NCBI GenBank assembly: GCA_003427395.1
Contig: BFEA01000910.1
Span: 272,059 to 306,353, forward strand
DNA: 34,295 nucleotides
Direction of reading: 5' to 3'
From: Chara braunii
Lineage: Eukaryota > Streptophyta > Charophyceae > Charales > Characeae
This document shows positions 10,481 to 20,395 of the stretch, one piece after another. The notes under the pieces are model-generated. The model made no database searches. It saw only the letters and a program-made list of their open reading frames with translations, and had not been told where the DNA came from. The position numbers and the translations under genes are program-made. Each line of letters starts with the position of its first letter. The first letter of the stretch is position 1.

Positions 10481-11318
10481 CTTGTGTCTTTAAGAACCCA
10501 AAACTCTCTGAGATCAAATGAGTAATGATCTTGCGATCATTAGGGATACACAAATGTTCTTCCCCTCGCTAATTATGTACAACAAGGCTGAGGTCAAGGC
10601 ATAGCCCAACTCAGAATTGGAGTCGGCTTGCAGATTCCTAAGCATGGGGCCAAAAACTGGGTCCTGAGGCAACGCATTAACAATAATTTGTTTGGTGGAT
10701 TTAGCAAAGGAGTAGGTATTAAGAATGGTAGCAAATGAACCACATCCACACAACAATGCATCAACAACCATGTTCTAGCACCCCTTCTTGTGCTTTAGTT
10801 CAAAGTCAAATCCATCGATGAATTGAATGTACGTCGTCAGTTTGTCATTCAAGTCACCTTGGGTCTTCATCCACTGAAGAGTGAAGTGATTATAGTAGAT
10901 CTTGAAGTGGCTCCCAAGCAAGAAATGCTTCCACTGTTTGAGGGCACAAACGAGAGCATAAAGTTATTTTTCATAGGTTGATGCTTGAATTCTTTGTACC
11001 TTTATTTTCTTACTCGTGAATTTCATTGGTTTTAGAACAGTCCCGTTATCTTGATAAAGAACTGCACCAACTTCATACGGACTTGCATTTGTAGTCAACA
11101 CAAATGGCAAGGTAGGGTCAAACAGTTTCAGCACAGGTGCTTGGGTCAAGGCCTTCTTGTACTTAGGAGTCCAAATAAAAGGAATATCCTTAGCCAGCAG
11201 GCTAGTCAGGGGAGTGGCGATAGTGGAAAAGTTTCTGATGCCAGACCCATGAAAGACCTGATGTCTCTGACTGTCTGTGGTTATGGTCAGTCCCTAACAT
11301 CAGAAACCTTAGATAACT
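10481..11318 (-). pseudogene. Element 2 RNase H and pre-integrase linker, decayed
   Basis: The minus strand reads TTNASPYEVGAVLYQD (Asn codon 11087-11089 in place of catalytic Asp), then YEK, stop, LYALVCALKQWKHFLLG (the catalytic Glu codon is the stop), then IYYNHFTLQW (the second Asp region, now Asn), and VVDALLCG for the usual VADALSR. The linker DPVFGPMLRNLQADSNSE follows. Three of the four metal-binding positions are altered, so it cannot be an active RNase H. Confidence 0.82.
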
Positions 11319-12098
11319 CTAGAGAAAGGTCATCTTCAAATACACAAGAAAAGAGCCACAACAACATAACGTTTCTTTGTTGATTTTGTATTTGTTCTCC
11401 CCTAGAATCTGCAGAATCTTTCTAAGATGATCAGCATGGTCATTAACAGTTTTGTTCAACACTAGAATGTCATCCATATATACCACAACCAACTTATACA
11501 AATATGGTATGAAAATGTCATTAATTTCAGTCTGGAAAGTACATGGTGCATTGCATAAACCAAATGGAATGACCATATACTCATAGGTGCCATACTTGGT
11601 CTTAAAGGTTGTCTTGTGCACATCCTCTTCAACCATTTCAATCTCATGGTACCCGGATTTCATATCAATTTTGTTGAAGACTTTGCAGCCCTGCACCATG
11701 TCCATCAAGTCATCGACCCTAGGTAAGGGCTCATAGCTCTTCCTAGTGATCTTATTCAGACCTCTATACATCATGAGTTCATCATTTCCCTTTGGAACAA
11801 AGAGAACTGATGCCGCATATTCAAATAAGTTAGGCCTGATCCATCCCTTCTTTGTCAAGGATTCTAACTGCTTCTTCAACTCATCCAATTCAGTAGGTGA
11901 CATTCTGTAGAGTCTTCCCTTGGGAGGGGTAGAGTCGGGCAAAATTTGGATGTAATGCTTGGTCTGCCTATAGACAAAGCCTATAGGTTCCTGCTCCGGC
12001 TCCAAATCCGCAAACTCGTCGACCACCTTTTGAATTGACAAATCAATTTGCAAAGAGAAAGAGCTTGAATCTGTTTGAGTGACATAAGCCACAAACAA
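11319..12098 (-). pseudogene. Element 2 reverse transcriptase
   Basis: The 259-residue open frame holds the palm and fingers of reverse transcriptase: KGWIRPNLFEYAASVLFVPK, FNKIDMKSGYHEI, PFGLCNAPCTFQ and the catalytic VVYMDDILV (YMDD at 11469-11480). Two or three residues are missing in the conserved RMCIDYRG block, which reads LMMYRGLN. The frame is lost after about residue 245, in the thumb region. An in-frame TAG (12102-12104) separates it from protease. Confidence 0.88.
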
Positions 12099-12101
12099 AT
12101 T

Positions 12102-12662
12102 CTAATGATCAGCCTCCTTAGACAAGTTGTAAAACTCCCTGACTTTCAGGGAGTAACAACTTTTCTTAGGATTGTGATCATTAGGTAAGACATATTGGCA
12201 ATTCTTCAATTGCATGCTGGGGAGGGCCCAGTCAATTAAAGGATTAGTGACCTTCATCCACTTCAAACTCAGGACCAGATCAAAGGGAGGGTAAGGGAAG
12301 ACATAAAAATTCAAAGATTGTTTGAGCTCCCCTTTTTCATCGAAGGTGACTAATACACCCTTGACCACTTGTTTGACTGAGACAGATTGTGAGTTCCCTA
12401 CCTGAATCTCTAGAGGATGCTGAAGGTCTGAAACCTTGAGACTCAGGTGGAGTTTTTGAAATCCATTTGGTGAAATGGAGTTCCTGATTGCTCCATAGTC
12501 AAGCAGAGTCTTTGTCCTAGTTCGGCTAATTTGAGGCTTGAACATGATTAGTTTTGATCTCTTCTTCTTTTTCTCCTTCAACTGGAGATGAAGAAAACAA
12601 AGATGGCCTTGTTCTTCCTTTGATAAGAGCTCATCAATAAATGGTTCAATGTATGAGAACAT
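12102..12662 (-). pseudogene. Element 2 aspartic protease
   Basis: The frame contains KTLLDYGAIRNSISPNGF, the protease active-site block, with DYGA for the usual D-S/T/C-G-A (Asp codon 12498-12500). The C-terminal PFDLVLSLKWMK matches the FDIVLGMDWL block. It shares its frame with reverse transcriptase. The Asp is kept but the neighbouring residue is unusual, and the protein has lost its link to gag. Confidence 0.8.
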
Positions 12663-12929
12663 TGAGCCCTTTGCAGCCTCAGAAAGATCAGACTTTGTAG
12701 TTGACCCATCACCTAAGGGAAATTAATTCAGTTCAACAGGACTAGTTGTAGTCTTTGCTGGCCTATCTAGTTTTTTTAGTGGTTGCAGTTGTTGTGATTC
12801 AGCCTAGGGCAATCCTTGACACAATGGTTGCCCTCACATCTCAGACCCTTGTCCTTCCTCTTCTGCCAAGTGCCCTCTGCGATTCCGAAATCTCTCCACG
12901 GCAAAAAGGAAGCATCCATAAGACAAACT
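12663..12929 (-). pseudogene. Element 2 gag, C-terminal piece with half of the zinc knuckle
   Basis: On the minus strand GLRCEGNHCVKDCPR (about 12803-12850) has the spacing of a CX2CX4HX4C knuckle, but Gly stands where the first Cys should be. The protein upstream reads in frame back to the edge of the solo LTR at 12929, and on the far side of the LTR gag ends in KCLV. Confidence 0.7.
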
Positions 12930-14264
12930 TGTAAAACACTGCTGATTTATGAAGTTATGTCGATGGAATGGATGCCTTGCTGAGATTCCCGCATTCTGCT
13001 GTGTTTTCTAAGTTTGTATGTGTGCGTGCCTGTTGACTTCGTGCCTGTCTGAGTGCTTGTCGGCATGAGTGTGTGTGTGACCCGTAAGGGTACTTGCTTG
13101 TTTGGCAGGCCCGTAGGGCCGGTACTTACCTGTGGTCGTGGCATTGAGGGTTGCGGCAGGGGAAAGCACTCAAGTAGCGGAGGCAGGGGCCCGCGGCACC
13201 TAGAGCAACGGAAAAACACTAAAGTAGCAGGTAGGCCGATACCGCACCCAGTAGCAGTAGATGTGTCGGGTACTCGATGCCGAGCAGAAGAAGACAAAGT
13301 TGGCATTTTTAGAGGCCCAGTAGCGGTAGGCTAGGTATAGGCCAATACGAGTCCATCCAGTCTGAGTCTAGAGCCTGCACGGGCAATATCAGAGTCTGCA
13401 ATGATGTTTCCCTCCGAAAGGGAGGAGGTACCGGTTGGTTAGGAGGCCGAGCGGCCTGGAAGTCACTGCCCAAGAGGCAAGCATGCCGCTATATCAAGAG
13501 GCCGAGGCAAGAGCTCGGCCTCATTCTTCAGTGTGTGAGTTGGGCGTCACGTTGTTGGAGCGCTGGTTGGAAGAGCGCTAGATGCTACAGCGCTGCTAGG
13601 AGGAAGAAGTCGGGAGCTTCCACCTTGGCTATGGTGGAGCTCTACCGGTAGGAGGAGGAGGAAGAAGGGGACCAAGGGGGAGAGTGGCGAGGTACCTACT
13701 TGGCTATGGTGAACACCATCTTCATCACCTTGTGAGGCGCTGCATCTGGAAGACCCCCGTTGGGGTAGTGCCGCACCAAGGAAGCTCGGGGTAGAGTCAT
13801 CCATGGCGGTTCAGTGAGTAGCGGCATCGCTGCTTGAAGTGGGGCAGCGACATAGCCGCTTTAGGTTGTCCTTTGGACAAGAGGCTGAAGCCTCAGTAGT
13901 CCGCAATAGCCTCGGCTTGTATGTAGAGGAAGAGGAAGGGTGGCCATGGCTATGGTGGACCTCATGTTGTGCCTGCAGTATAAGTGGGATTCAGACATTG
14001 ATTCTGGTTCAGCCATTCAACATTATTATTGTTATTTCTTATTTGAATAAGAGGGGAGGAGATAAGGAGGAGGAGATTGGTTGGCGAGGAAGAAGAGCCT
14101 TGTCATTGGTCTATGCTGGAGTACATCATCTTCTTCTTCTTTCTTACTTCTTCTTCTTCTTCTTTCCCTCTCTCTCCTCTCAAGTTAATTCTTTTTTTTT
14201 TGCAATTGGACAACATTGTACTTTCTGATGTTTGTATACTTCGAAATTGACCAGGATGGTAACA
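12930..14264 (+). repeat. Solo LTR (copy A), same family as element 3 LTRs, inserted in element 2 gag
   Basis: The segment starts TGTAAAACACTGCTG and ends GGTAACA; it is the reverse complement of copy B (16887-18271) over nearly its whole length, with many point differences. Relative to copy B it lacks about 20 bp near its start. No retroelement coding sequence adjoins it in its own orientation, so it is a solo LTR left by recombination. The flanks AAACT (12925-12929) and AACCA (14265-14269) are at best a decayed 5-bp target duplication. Open frames in it, such as 13839-14228, are not genes. Confidence 0.85.
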
Positions 14265-15551
14265 AACCAGACATTTGGCGAACTTGGGAAGGTTTTGTTG
14301 TTGATGAGTATTGGGGCGTTTGCTTGACCCCTTGAAACTGGAATGTTTTTGTCCCTGGAACTGCTTGGAGCAGTGTTTGGGGCAACATCTAAGCAGCCTG
14401 GTCTGATGATACTTCTGCATCCTGACCAGATGGGGAAGTAGATCCCCCTTGACCATGGCCTGCAGAGTCATCATCAGACTCCATTGTATACATACTTCGC
14501 TTTCGTTTCTCCTACTCTGGGAAAAGTGGTTGCCTCCCTAATGGGGAGTGGACTGAAAATGGAGTGTAGCCTCCACGTCTAAGGCTGCTATGCCAAAAGA
14601 TCGCCAGTCCTTGTGCCGTGCAAAATATAGGGTCGTGGTGTATTTCTCAGGAGTTGCCCTGATGAACCAAGTCAATTGGTCACCATCAGACAACATCAAA
14701 CTAGCAGTGGAGGTAAGGCGCTTAAATTATGCATAGAGCTTGGCCAGGGAACCACTGTACTTTGTCTGGCCAAGACTAACCAACTCATTTGCGAACCTCA
14801 CGAGTCTTTTCCTTATCTGCTAACCTCGCTTCCAGGCTCTAAAAGATGGTCTCCATTCCTGCTACAGCAGCCCAATCTGACAACTGTTGTTGAGACTTGG
14901 TAGCCTTAGAGGCAGCCTACTTCAACGTTGACCCACCCAAGAGGGTCACTGTGGATTGTACCAAATAGAAGCGATCCAATATGACACATCCACTTTGGGG
15001 TCATCCCCAATGAATTTGTCAGTTTGCATCATATTGGGGAATCGTTGTTCCTGTTGGCCAGAAGTGCCAGCACGAAGTTTCAGGTCCTTAGGGACAGCCT
15101 GTTGCTTTAGCTTGAGAGAAACGGACTTCCCTTTTGGAGAACCAGGCGGCGCTGCATCAGAAGTTGAGACCAATTTGGGTTTGGGTTTGGGAGACTGAAA
15201 AGGAGTAGAGGTAGGAGAGAAAGTCGGGGTAGAAATACTTTTTCTGATCAGATCAAGGGTTTCTACAATGAAAGATTGTTTGATTTCGACCAGAGTCCAA
15301 TGGTCTTCTACTGCAGGTGGCCCGGTCCATTCAGGCGGTGAGGGCATCTCTAAAAACAGTGAATTCCAAGCTAGTCCACTCAGCCAACTTTTGTTGGTGT
15401 CACTAAATATGTCATCAGATTCAGCAGCCAAGAAGTGCTCTAACGACACTGGTCGTGTGACTGCATCCTAAAACTTTCTGCCTCCTTCTGCCTTCTCTCT
15501 CTTAAGCAGCTCAATCCGCTTTCGGGTTTCTTTTGTGGTCTTCTCAACCAT
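14265..15551 (-). pseudogene. Element 2 gag, N-terminal and core part
   Basis: I take the minus-strand ATG at 15549-15551 as start; 27 codons later a TAG (15468-15470) interrupts, and the same frame continues to 14946 (MSLEHFL is internal). It holds a Pro/Ser/Lys-rich linker (SPTSTPFQSPKPKPK) and PNMMQTDKFIGDDPKVDVSYWI, the start of the Gag core. Between 14945 and 14475 the core is in broken frames (TKYSGSLAKLYA near 14740). The original frame returns at 14474 and ends in KCLV, at the edge of the solo LTR. Confidence 0.75.
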
Positions 15552-16693
15552 TAAAAAAAAAAAAATCATAAAAATAATATAAACCAAAAGCAGATTAGTA
15601 TCCGCATCCATAACAAAAAAACTAATAAGAATCTAACTGCGTCGTTTACTGACACAGAGAAGGGTTAGAACAAATGACATATTAGTGCATAGTTTCTATA
15701 GGCGTTCAGGAGATTGCAGACAACGATTAGCAGCAAATGAGACAATCGATTCTCTTTTCCACACTCTGCAATTCAATCAAGATTAAAATATTTCTAATCA
15801 GATCCTTGCAGGATCTTCCTAGGAACACCACCACTAGTTAGCATGCCAAGAAAACATCGGATTCAGGCAGGAAAAAAAAAAAAAAAAACTACAGAGGGGT
15901 AATTATTCAGTTTACAGAAAAAAAATAAAACCGTAGTTTGCAAGCCGTCGACACAAATTCACTCGATGGACCGTTCTGACACAACGGACAAACCCTTTTG
16001 GACTGACAACATTGGACTAGGACAGCTAGACAAAATAGAGACCGAAAATGCAGCCTGTGCTCAAGCTCAAGACCCACGGTCAACTGGGACGGTTAAACCA
16101 TTGGTAACCTACCGACGACGGACAGACTGACAGACCTGATCGAACAATCCTGACCTCTACGCGGACAACAGACTGACAGACCTAACAGGCCAATTATGAC
16201 AGATTGATGGACTGACGTCCGAGGGACAGGTCGTCAGAACGAACTCACTCGATGAAGGTCTTGATTGGAGGTTGTCGCCGGTCAACTCTGACCGAAATAC
16301 AAGGGTCTGGTTGACTTACTGTCGGTCATCGCCCAAACTGAATCCTCGCTGAAAGATCCAATCAATTGCCGTAAATGAATCGTCGCCTCATTTCTTCTGC
16401 AAATTGATCCCTCGAGCGGTCGTCCAAAACCGGTGGTCGGCCAAGCAGGTTGGGCCTGCCACTTTGAGTGTTGTCGTTCCCTCAGGTCGTTGGCGAACTA
16501 ATTAGGGTTGACGCCCTAATTAGTGTCGGGGCCAACGCTCTCTCGCCAACGCTTTCTCGCCAAAGAGCACCAATCAAGCAGCAACTATCACCGCCGTCAA
16601 TGTTGAAGATGACGGGGCACCACCCCAAACCACCAACCGCCAGCGAGATTGTTAATGGCGAGCCAATAAATTTCGTAGATGCACACAGTCGTA
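15552..16693 (-). other. Element 2 leader between primer site and gag
   Basis: This 1.1 kb codes for nothing recognisable. It has A-rich runs (15553-15565, about 15872-15889), many loose repeats of CTGACAGACC and related words (16120-16215), a perfect hairpin (16498-16523) and a direct repeat of CCAACGCTYTCTCG near 16532-16560. Confidence 0.65.
16498..16523. repeat. Perfect inverted repeat, 10-bp stem
   Basis: CTAATTAGGG (16498-16507), a 6-nt loop TTGACG, then CCCTAATTAG (16514-16523). It lies in the leader of element 2, about 170 nt from the primer site. Confidence 0.9.
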
Positions 16694-16705
16694 GCTCTGA
16701 TACCA
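16694..16705 (-). other. Element 2 primer binding site (initiator tRNA-Met)
   Basis: The minus strand reads TGGTATCAGAGC, the plant retrotransposon primer site complementary to the 3' end of initiator tRNA-Met, matched 12 of 12. It fixes the direction of element 2 and shows that its 5' LTR lies at higher coordinates. Confidence 0.88.
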
Positions 16706-16712
16706 ACTCTTA

Positions 16713-16886
16713 TGTGCCTGATTGAAATGAGATACAACATGGCATACTTACGTTCCTATACACATCCGCAACGACAAGAGATTTTGGAGAGAGCAATTCA
16801 CGCCACACCGGATGAGAGAATACATGGTGGAAGCACTGAAGTACCAGGAATAGAATTGGATTCAAAGCCAATTCTAATTAACCCTC
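16713..16886 (-). repeat. Element 2 5' LTR, end fragment
   Basis: About 174 bp between the primer site and the first base of element 3. Position demands that this is the 3' end of the 5' LTR; the rest should lie beyond element 4, outside the window. I see no matching copy near 7571-8220. Confidence 0.6.
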
Positions 16887-18271
16887 TATTACGATCCTGG
16901 TCATTCCCAAAGTGCAAATTCAAAATGAAAGACAATGCCACCCAATTGCGAAAGAAATGAAAGCACTTGTCGAGAGATAGAGACCAAAGAAGAGAGAAAG
17001 AAGAAGAAGAAGAAGATGTACACCAGCAAGACCAATGACGAATCCCCCTTCTCTTTCCACCTTCCTCCTCCTCCTTCACTTCACCAATCTTATTCCTCTT
17101 CCAATAATAATAATAACAATGAGTGGATGAACCAGAATCAATATCCGAAGTTCGCTCTTACCGCTGACACAACAATAGGTCCACCATAGCTATGGCTTCC
17201 CCCCTTCTTCCACCTCTCACATGCCTAGGCTATGGCGGACTACTGAGGGCTCTGCTCTCCTGTGCAAAGGACAACGCAAAGCAGCTATGTCGCTGCACTC
17301 CTGTCCAAAGGACAACCCAAAGCAGCTATGTCGCTGCTGACTAAGCCGCCGCTGACTAAGCCGCCATGCCTGACTCTGCCTCGAGCTTCCTTGGTGCGGC
17401 ACTACCCCAACTGGGGCCTTCCAGATGCAGCACCCAACAAGGTGATGAAGATGGTGTCCACCATAGCCAAGTAGGTACCTCGTCACTCTCCTCCTTCGCC
17501 CCCTTCTTCCTCCTACTCAAGATGGGCTGCTCGCCATAGCCAGGCTGAGCGCCCAGCTGCTCTTCTCCTCCAGGCAGCGCTGCACAAGTCCAGCGCTTGG
17601 CTCCAACAGCATGTCGCCAATCCTTGCATACCGCAAATGAGGAGGAGGTGCTTGCTCCTCCCGAAGATATAGCGGCCTACTAGCCTCTTGGCGGTGACTT
17701 CCTAGGCCGAGCGGCCTCCCAACAACCGGTACCTCCTCCCTTTCGGAGGGAAACATAAAAATTGCAGGCTTCGCTATCGTCCGGACATGCCCTAGACTCA
17801 GGCTACTTGGACTGGTACCGGCCTACCTCTAACCTACCGCTATTGGGCCTCTAAAAATGCCAACTTGTTATCTTCTTCTGCTCGGCCTTCAGTACCCGAC
17901 ACTTCTACCACTACTTGAGTGGTACCGGCCTACCTGCTACTTGAGTGTTTTTTCTGAGTGCTTTTCCTCGCTGCTCTAAGTGTCGTGGGCCTACCCCCGC
18001 TACTTGAGTGTTTTCCCCGTTGCAACCCTCAAAGTCACGACCACAGGTAAGTATCGGCCCTGCGGGGCCTTTCAACCAACAAGTAACCTTGCGGGTCACA
18101 CCCACACTCAGCCGACAAGCACTCAGACAGACACGCAAACCAGCAGGCACGCACACACAGACAAACTTAGAAATCACAGCAGAATGCGGGAATCTCAGCA
18201 AGGCATTCATTCCAGCGGCAAATCCCAGAAATCAGCAGTGTTCTCAGTCTGTGTTTTGGCGGGTCATTACA
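16887..18271 (-). repeat. LTR copy B: 3' LTR of element 3
   Basis: Sense is minus: it begins TGTAATGACCCGCC at 18271 and ends GATCGTAATA at 16887, where TA replaces the usual CA by one change. It matches copy C in the same direction and copy A inverted. It contains a (GAA)n stretch (about 16990-17016), a 41-bp tandem repeat and the palindrome CCATAGCTATGG (17184-17195). Small plus-strand frames (16935-17189, 17262-17474, 17980-18465) are low-complexity and not genes. Confidence 0.9.
17257..17338. repeat. 41-bp tandem duplication in LTR copy B
   Basis: Units 17257-17297 and 17298-17338 differ at three positions and share CAAAGCAGCTATGTCGCTGC. Copy C (near 26190-26252) has one full unit and part of another, so unit number varies between copies. 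Confidence 0.9.
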
Positions 18272-18290
18272 CTAGCCCCCTCTCAAGAGC
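18272..18290 (-). other. Element 3 polypurine tract
   Basis: The minus strand reads CTCTTGAGAGGGGGCTAG directly before the TG of the LTR. The purine run is the second half of a short palindrome (18280-18289). Confidence 0.75.
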
Positions 18291-18411
18291 GAGGTCCCTT
18301 CGAGCGAGTAACTCATTCAGAGTCGACACAAAATGCATCGTAGGCGTAGATAAGAAAGAGAGCTTTGGTATAACTGCGAGGAGTGAGTTTTGCAGACAAC
18401 TTAGCAGACTT

Positions 18412-18592
18412 TCCATCAGTGATATGTCGTTCATAAGCGTTAACAACACAAGGAGCCTTCTTTAGCAGTTCTTTTCGGTCGATTCAATAGAACTCGTTCA
18501 ACGGGTGATAGAGGAAGTGAACCTTGTACTGTCTGTTCCGCCCTCTTCCTTCATGGGAAACAATTTTGTCTATTTTGTGGCCATCTGATCAT
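18412..18592 (-). pseudogene. Element 3 chromodomain
   Basis: The minus strand reads IDKIVSHEGRGRNRQYKVHF, then LYHPLNEFY, a stop, IDRKELLKKAP and VVNAYERH. This matches the chromodomain of element 1 (QYKVRFAYQEP, WFTRAELLE, VRAYERD). The stop (TGA) stands where element 1 has Trp. The linker that should join it to integrase is replaced by the unexplained stretch to its right. Confidence 0.82.
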
Positions 18593-19106
18593 TAAAGACC
18601 ATCAGATCCCTTTCAGAGACTGGACAACGGTGGGCCAAGAGGTTCCGTTACGACCACCATCGGATTTTCCCGACCCCTTTCCACCCCATCAGTTGGCGGT
18701 AGTGGACATGCAGTGGTATGGAGCGGAGTAAGCAGGACTGCAACAGGATAGATGTAGGGGCGCCCGCATCAGCTCCTCATTCGAAGAAGGGAACCAGTTG
18801 GTAGCAGCAAATATCTGGCGCCTGGCATGGGGCGAAGAGGTTCCTGTCCCAATACAACCTGCTCAGTTAATCCTCTGGACCCCAGAGCAATCAATGCTGG
18901 CAGGGTTTTCTCTACCTCAGTCTGTATTTTCACTATGTATATGGGATGCTGGACCCGCTTTCCAGCAGGTGACGCTCCCCACCAATAGATGGAGCCTCCC
19001 CCCCGATGCTAGCGGTGTTTGCTCTTACCAGCACCTCTAGCACTGGAGAGGNNNNNNNNNNNNNNNNNNNNNNNNNNTTTTTGAAAAAAAAAAAAAAAAA
19101 AAAAAA
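18593..19106. other. Unexplained stretch with assembly gap and A23 run
   Basis: Between the chromodomain and the integrase C-terminal block lies about 460 bp that I cannot assign, then 26 N (19052-19077), then TTTTTG and 23 A (19084-19106). A frame at 18798-19040 (plus, 80 aa) resembles nothing I know. A poly(A) at the right end would fit a plus-strand retrotransposed RNA, but no target duplication was found, and mis-assembly at the gap is equally possible. Confidence 0.5.
19052..19077. other. Assembly gap (26 N)
   Basis: A run of N next to a homopolymer, a common place for assemblies to fail. The true distance is unknown. Confidence 0.99.
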
Positions 19107-20297
19107 GGACGAGGTATCATAGGATCTTGAAAGGGAAAAGTCTCATCATCTATGTGTGGAAACAATTTGGATGCGTGAAAGACCGGATATATGTGCTGAT
19201 GAGGAGGCACGTCAATCACATACGAAGGACCAAAATCATCCCCTACCACCTTTAGAACTTGTCAAGGACCATAGTATAGTGGAAGAAGCTTTCGTGATAC
19301 GCTCTCTTCGTCAGAATACTCATACATTTTGATCCAGACATAACTTCCTACTTCGAAGTTCCCTTCTTTGCGTGATTTGTTAACATGTTTGACCATGGTA
19401 TGCCGACGCTTGTTCATCGTTGTGATAGCAGCTTTGAGCAAGCGTGCATACTTGGCATTGTAGCCAGGCATGCCGAACGTCAGACCCGGTAACTGTTCGA
19501 GGAATAGATAGGAGGGAGGATTGCGCAACTGCCGACCATATTGCAGCTGCTTTGGTGTCACGCCAGTTGCCGAGTGAATAGAGTTGTTGTACAACACCTT
19601 CACTTTGTGTAACTCCTTGTCCCACGTGTTCTGATCTGGAACAATTAACGCGCGAAGTAGTTGAATGATAGCCTGGTTGATTTCCTCGGCCAATCTGTTG
19701 ACTTCGGGGTGTTGACCAGAAATTTTGTTGAGTTTAATGTGGTAGATCTGATAAGTGAAGTTCTTCCAATCAACACTAATGAACCTGGTGTCCCAATCAC
19801 TCACAAGAGTTTTCGGGGGTCCGCACTGCAGAATGTACTGCTAGTGAAATTCTTCGATCACAAGCTCAGTTGGTGCATGAGGAGGTAGAGGAATCAAATT
19901 CAAAACTTTGGAAAAACGATCCATGACGACCATGACTTGTGAATGTCCTCCCTCGCTCACCTTCCCCATGTCCGTGAAATCGATAGAGACCGACTCACCG
20001 GACCCATCAAGAATGGGGAGGGGTTTCGGCAGGCCATAAGTCTTATGCTATGGACCTTGGTTCTTTGACAGACTTGACATTCAACAATAAATTTATGAGC
20101 AGATTCCTTCACTCTCAGCCCATTAAACTGCTGCAAAAAACTTCCATAAGTCTTCTCAAAGCCGAAGTGTCCACTCGAACCATGTGCCAAATCCAAGAAA
20201 TGAGTCCGAAGAGGCGCATGGTTGGGTACACACAAACGATCAAACTTCCCATATCGGCGGAATATAAAACCCTCACACTCGTGAAAATCAGGCTGAC
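19107..20297 (-). pseudogene. Element 3 integrase, distal part
   Basis: In coding order: a zinc-binding region ([14 protein letters not shown], then CQVCQRTK near 20065), a frameshift near 20030, SIDFTDMGK with catalytic D at 19979-19981, a TAG at 19841-19843, VSDWDTRF with D at 19796-19798, and HPEVNRLAEEINQ with E at 19685-19687. The D-to-E spacing is X36, one more than usual. The C-terminal domain (VGSYVWIKMYEYSDEE, KLLPLYYGP) ends in a stop near 19260, and YPVFHASKLFP follows in 19107-19249. The U6 insertion at 20298-20395 breaks the frame just before the zinc-binding region. Confidence 0.87.
20283..20297. repeat. Target-site duplication, left copy
   Basis: GAAAATCAGGCTGAC is repeated exactly at 20381-20395 and flanks the U6 sequence. 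Before the insertion these bases encoded part of the pre-integrase region on the minus strand (QPDF). Confidence 0.93.
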
Positions 20298-20380
20298 GTC
20301 CTTCGGGACATCCGTTAAAATTGGAACGATACAGAGAAAATTAGCATGGCCCCTGCGAATGGATGACACGCATAAATCGA
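20298..20380 (+). pseudogene. U6 snRNA retropseudogene, 3' truncated
   Basis: The 83 bp match plant U6 spliceosomal RNA from its first base: the 5' stem-loop GTCCTTCGGGACATCCG, ATTGGAACGATACAGAGA with the ACAGAGA box (20331-20337), TTAGCATGGCCCCTGCG with the catalytic AGC triad, and GGATGACACGCATAAATCGA. U6 normally runs about 20 nt further to an oligo-U end, which is missing. Changes from the plant consensus as I remember it include AAAA for AAGA after ACAGAG, and AATG for CAAG in the internal stem-loop. It is flanked by a 15-bp target duplication, and its 3' end shares GAAA with the target, which could have primed reverse transcription. No TTTT terminator follows, so it is not a working gene. 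Confidence 0.93.
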
Positions 20381-20395
20381 GAAAATCAGGCTGAC
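20381..20395. repeat. Target-site duplication, right copy
   Basis: Identical to 20283-20297. Leaving out the 98 bp from 20298 to 20395 brings the minus-strand pol frames on the two sides into register; 98 is not a multiple of three, so the insertion caused a frameshift. Confidence 0.93.

Larger units (their letters stand above)
7571..16886 (-). mobile_element. Element 2: oldest chromovirus, minus strand, three times interrupted
   Basis: Reading down the minus strand from 16886, there is an LTR end, a perfect tRNA-Met primer site, a leader, gag, protease, reverse transcriptase, RNase H, integrase, chromodomain, polypurine tract and a putative 3' LTR. Three foreign pieces interrupt it: a solo LTR in gag (12930-14264), a Gly/Tyr-rich insertion between RNase H and integrase (about 9476-10480), and element 3 in its 5' LTR. 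Every coding part has stops, frame changes or lost catalytic residues. The left end is uncertain. Confidence 0.8.

Noticed and set aside
13839-14228. 129-aa plus-strand open frame
   Set aside because: It lies wholly in solo LTR copy A, is not conserved as a frame in copies B and C, and ends in a simple repeat.
13124-18052. Conserved splice donor CACAGGTAAGT in LTR copies
   Set aside because: In copies A and B it is on the antisense strand of the LTR, so it cannot serve splicing of the element transcript; similarity to the sense copy at 25273 is probably chance.
18593-19106. A poly(A)-ended retrogene copy as a firm call
   Set aside because: No target-site duplication could be found around it and the assembly gap makes its structure uncertain.
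20246-20269. TTCCCATATCG (like the plant snRNA upstream element) and TATAAAA just before the U6 sequence
   Set aside because: Both lie in integrase codons (the block ending FIFRRY) on the other strand, and their spacing is about 6 bp, not the 23-26 bp of plant U6 promoters. No T-run terminator follows the U6 copy.
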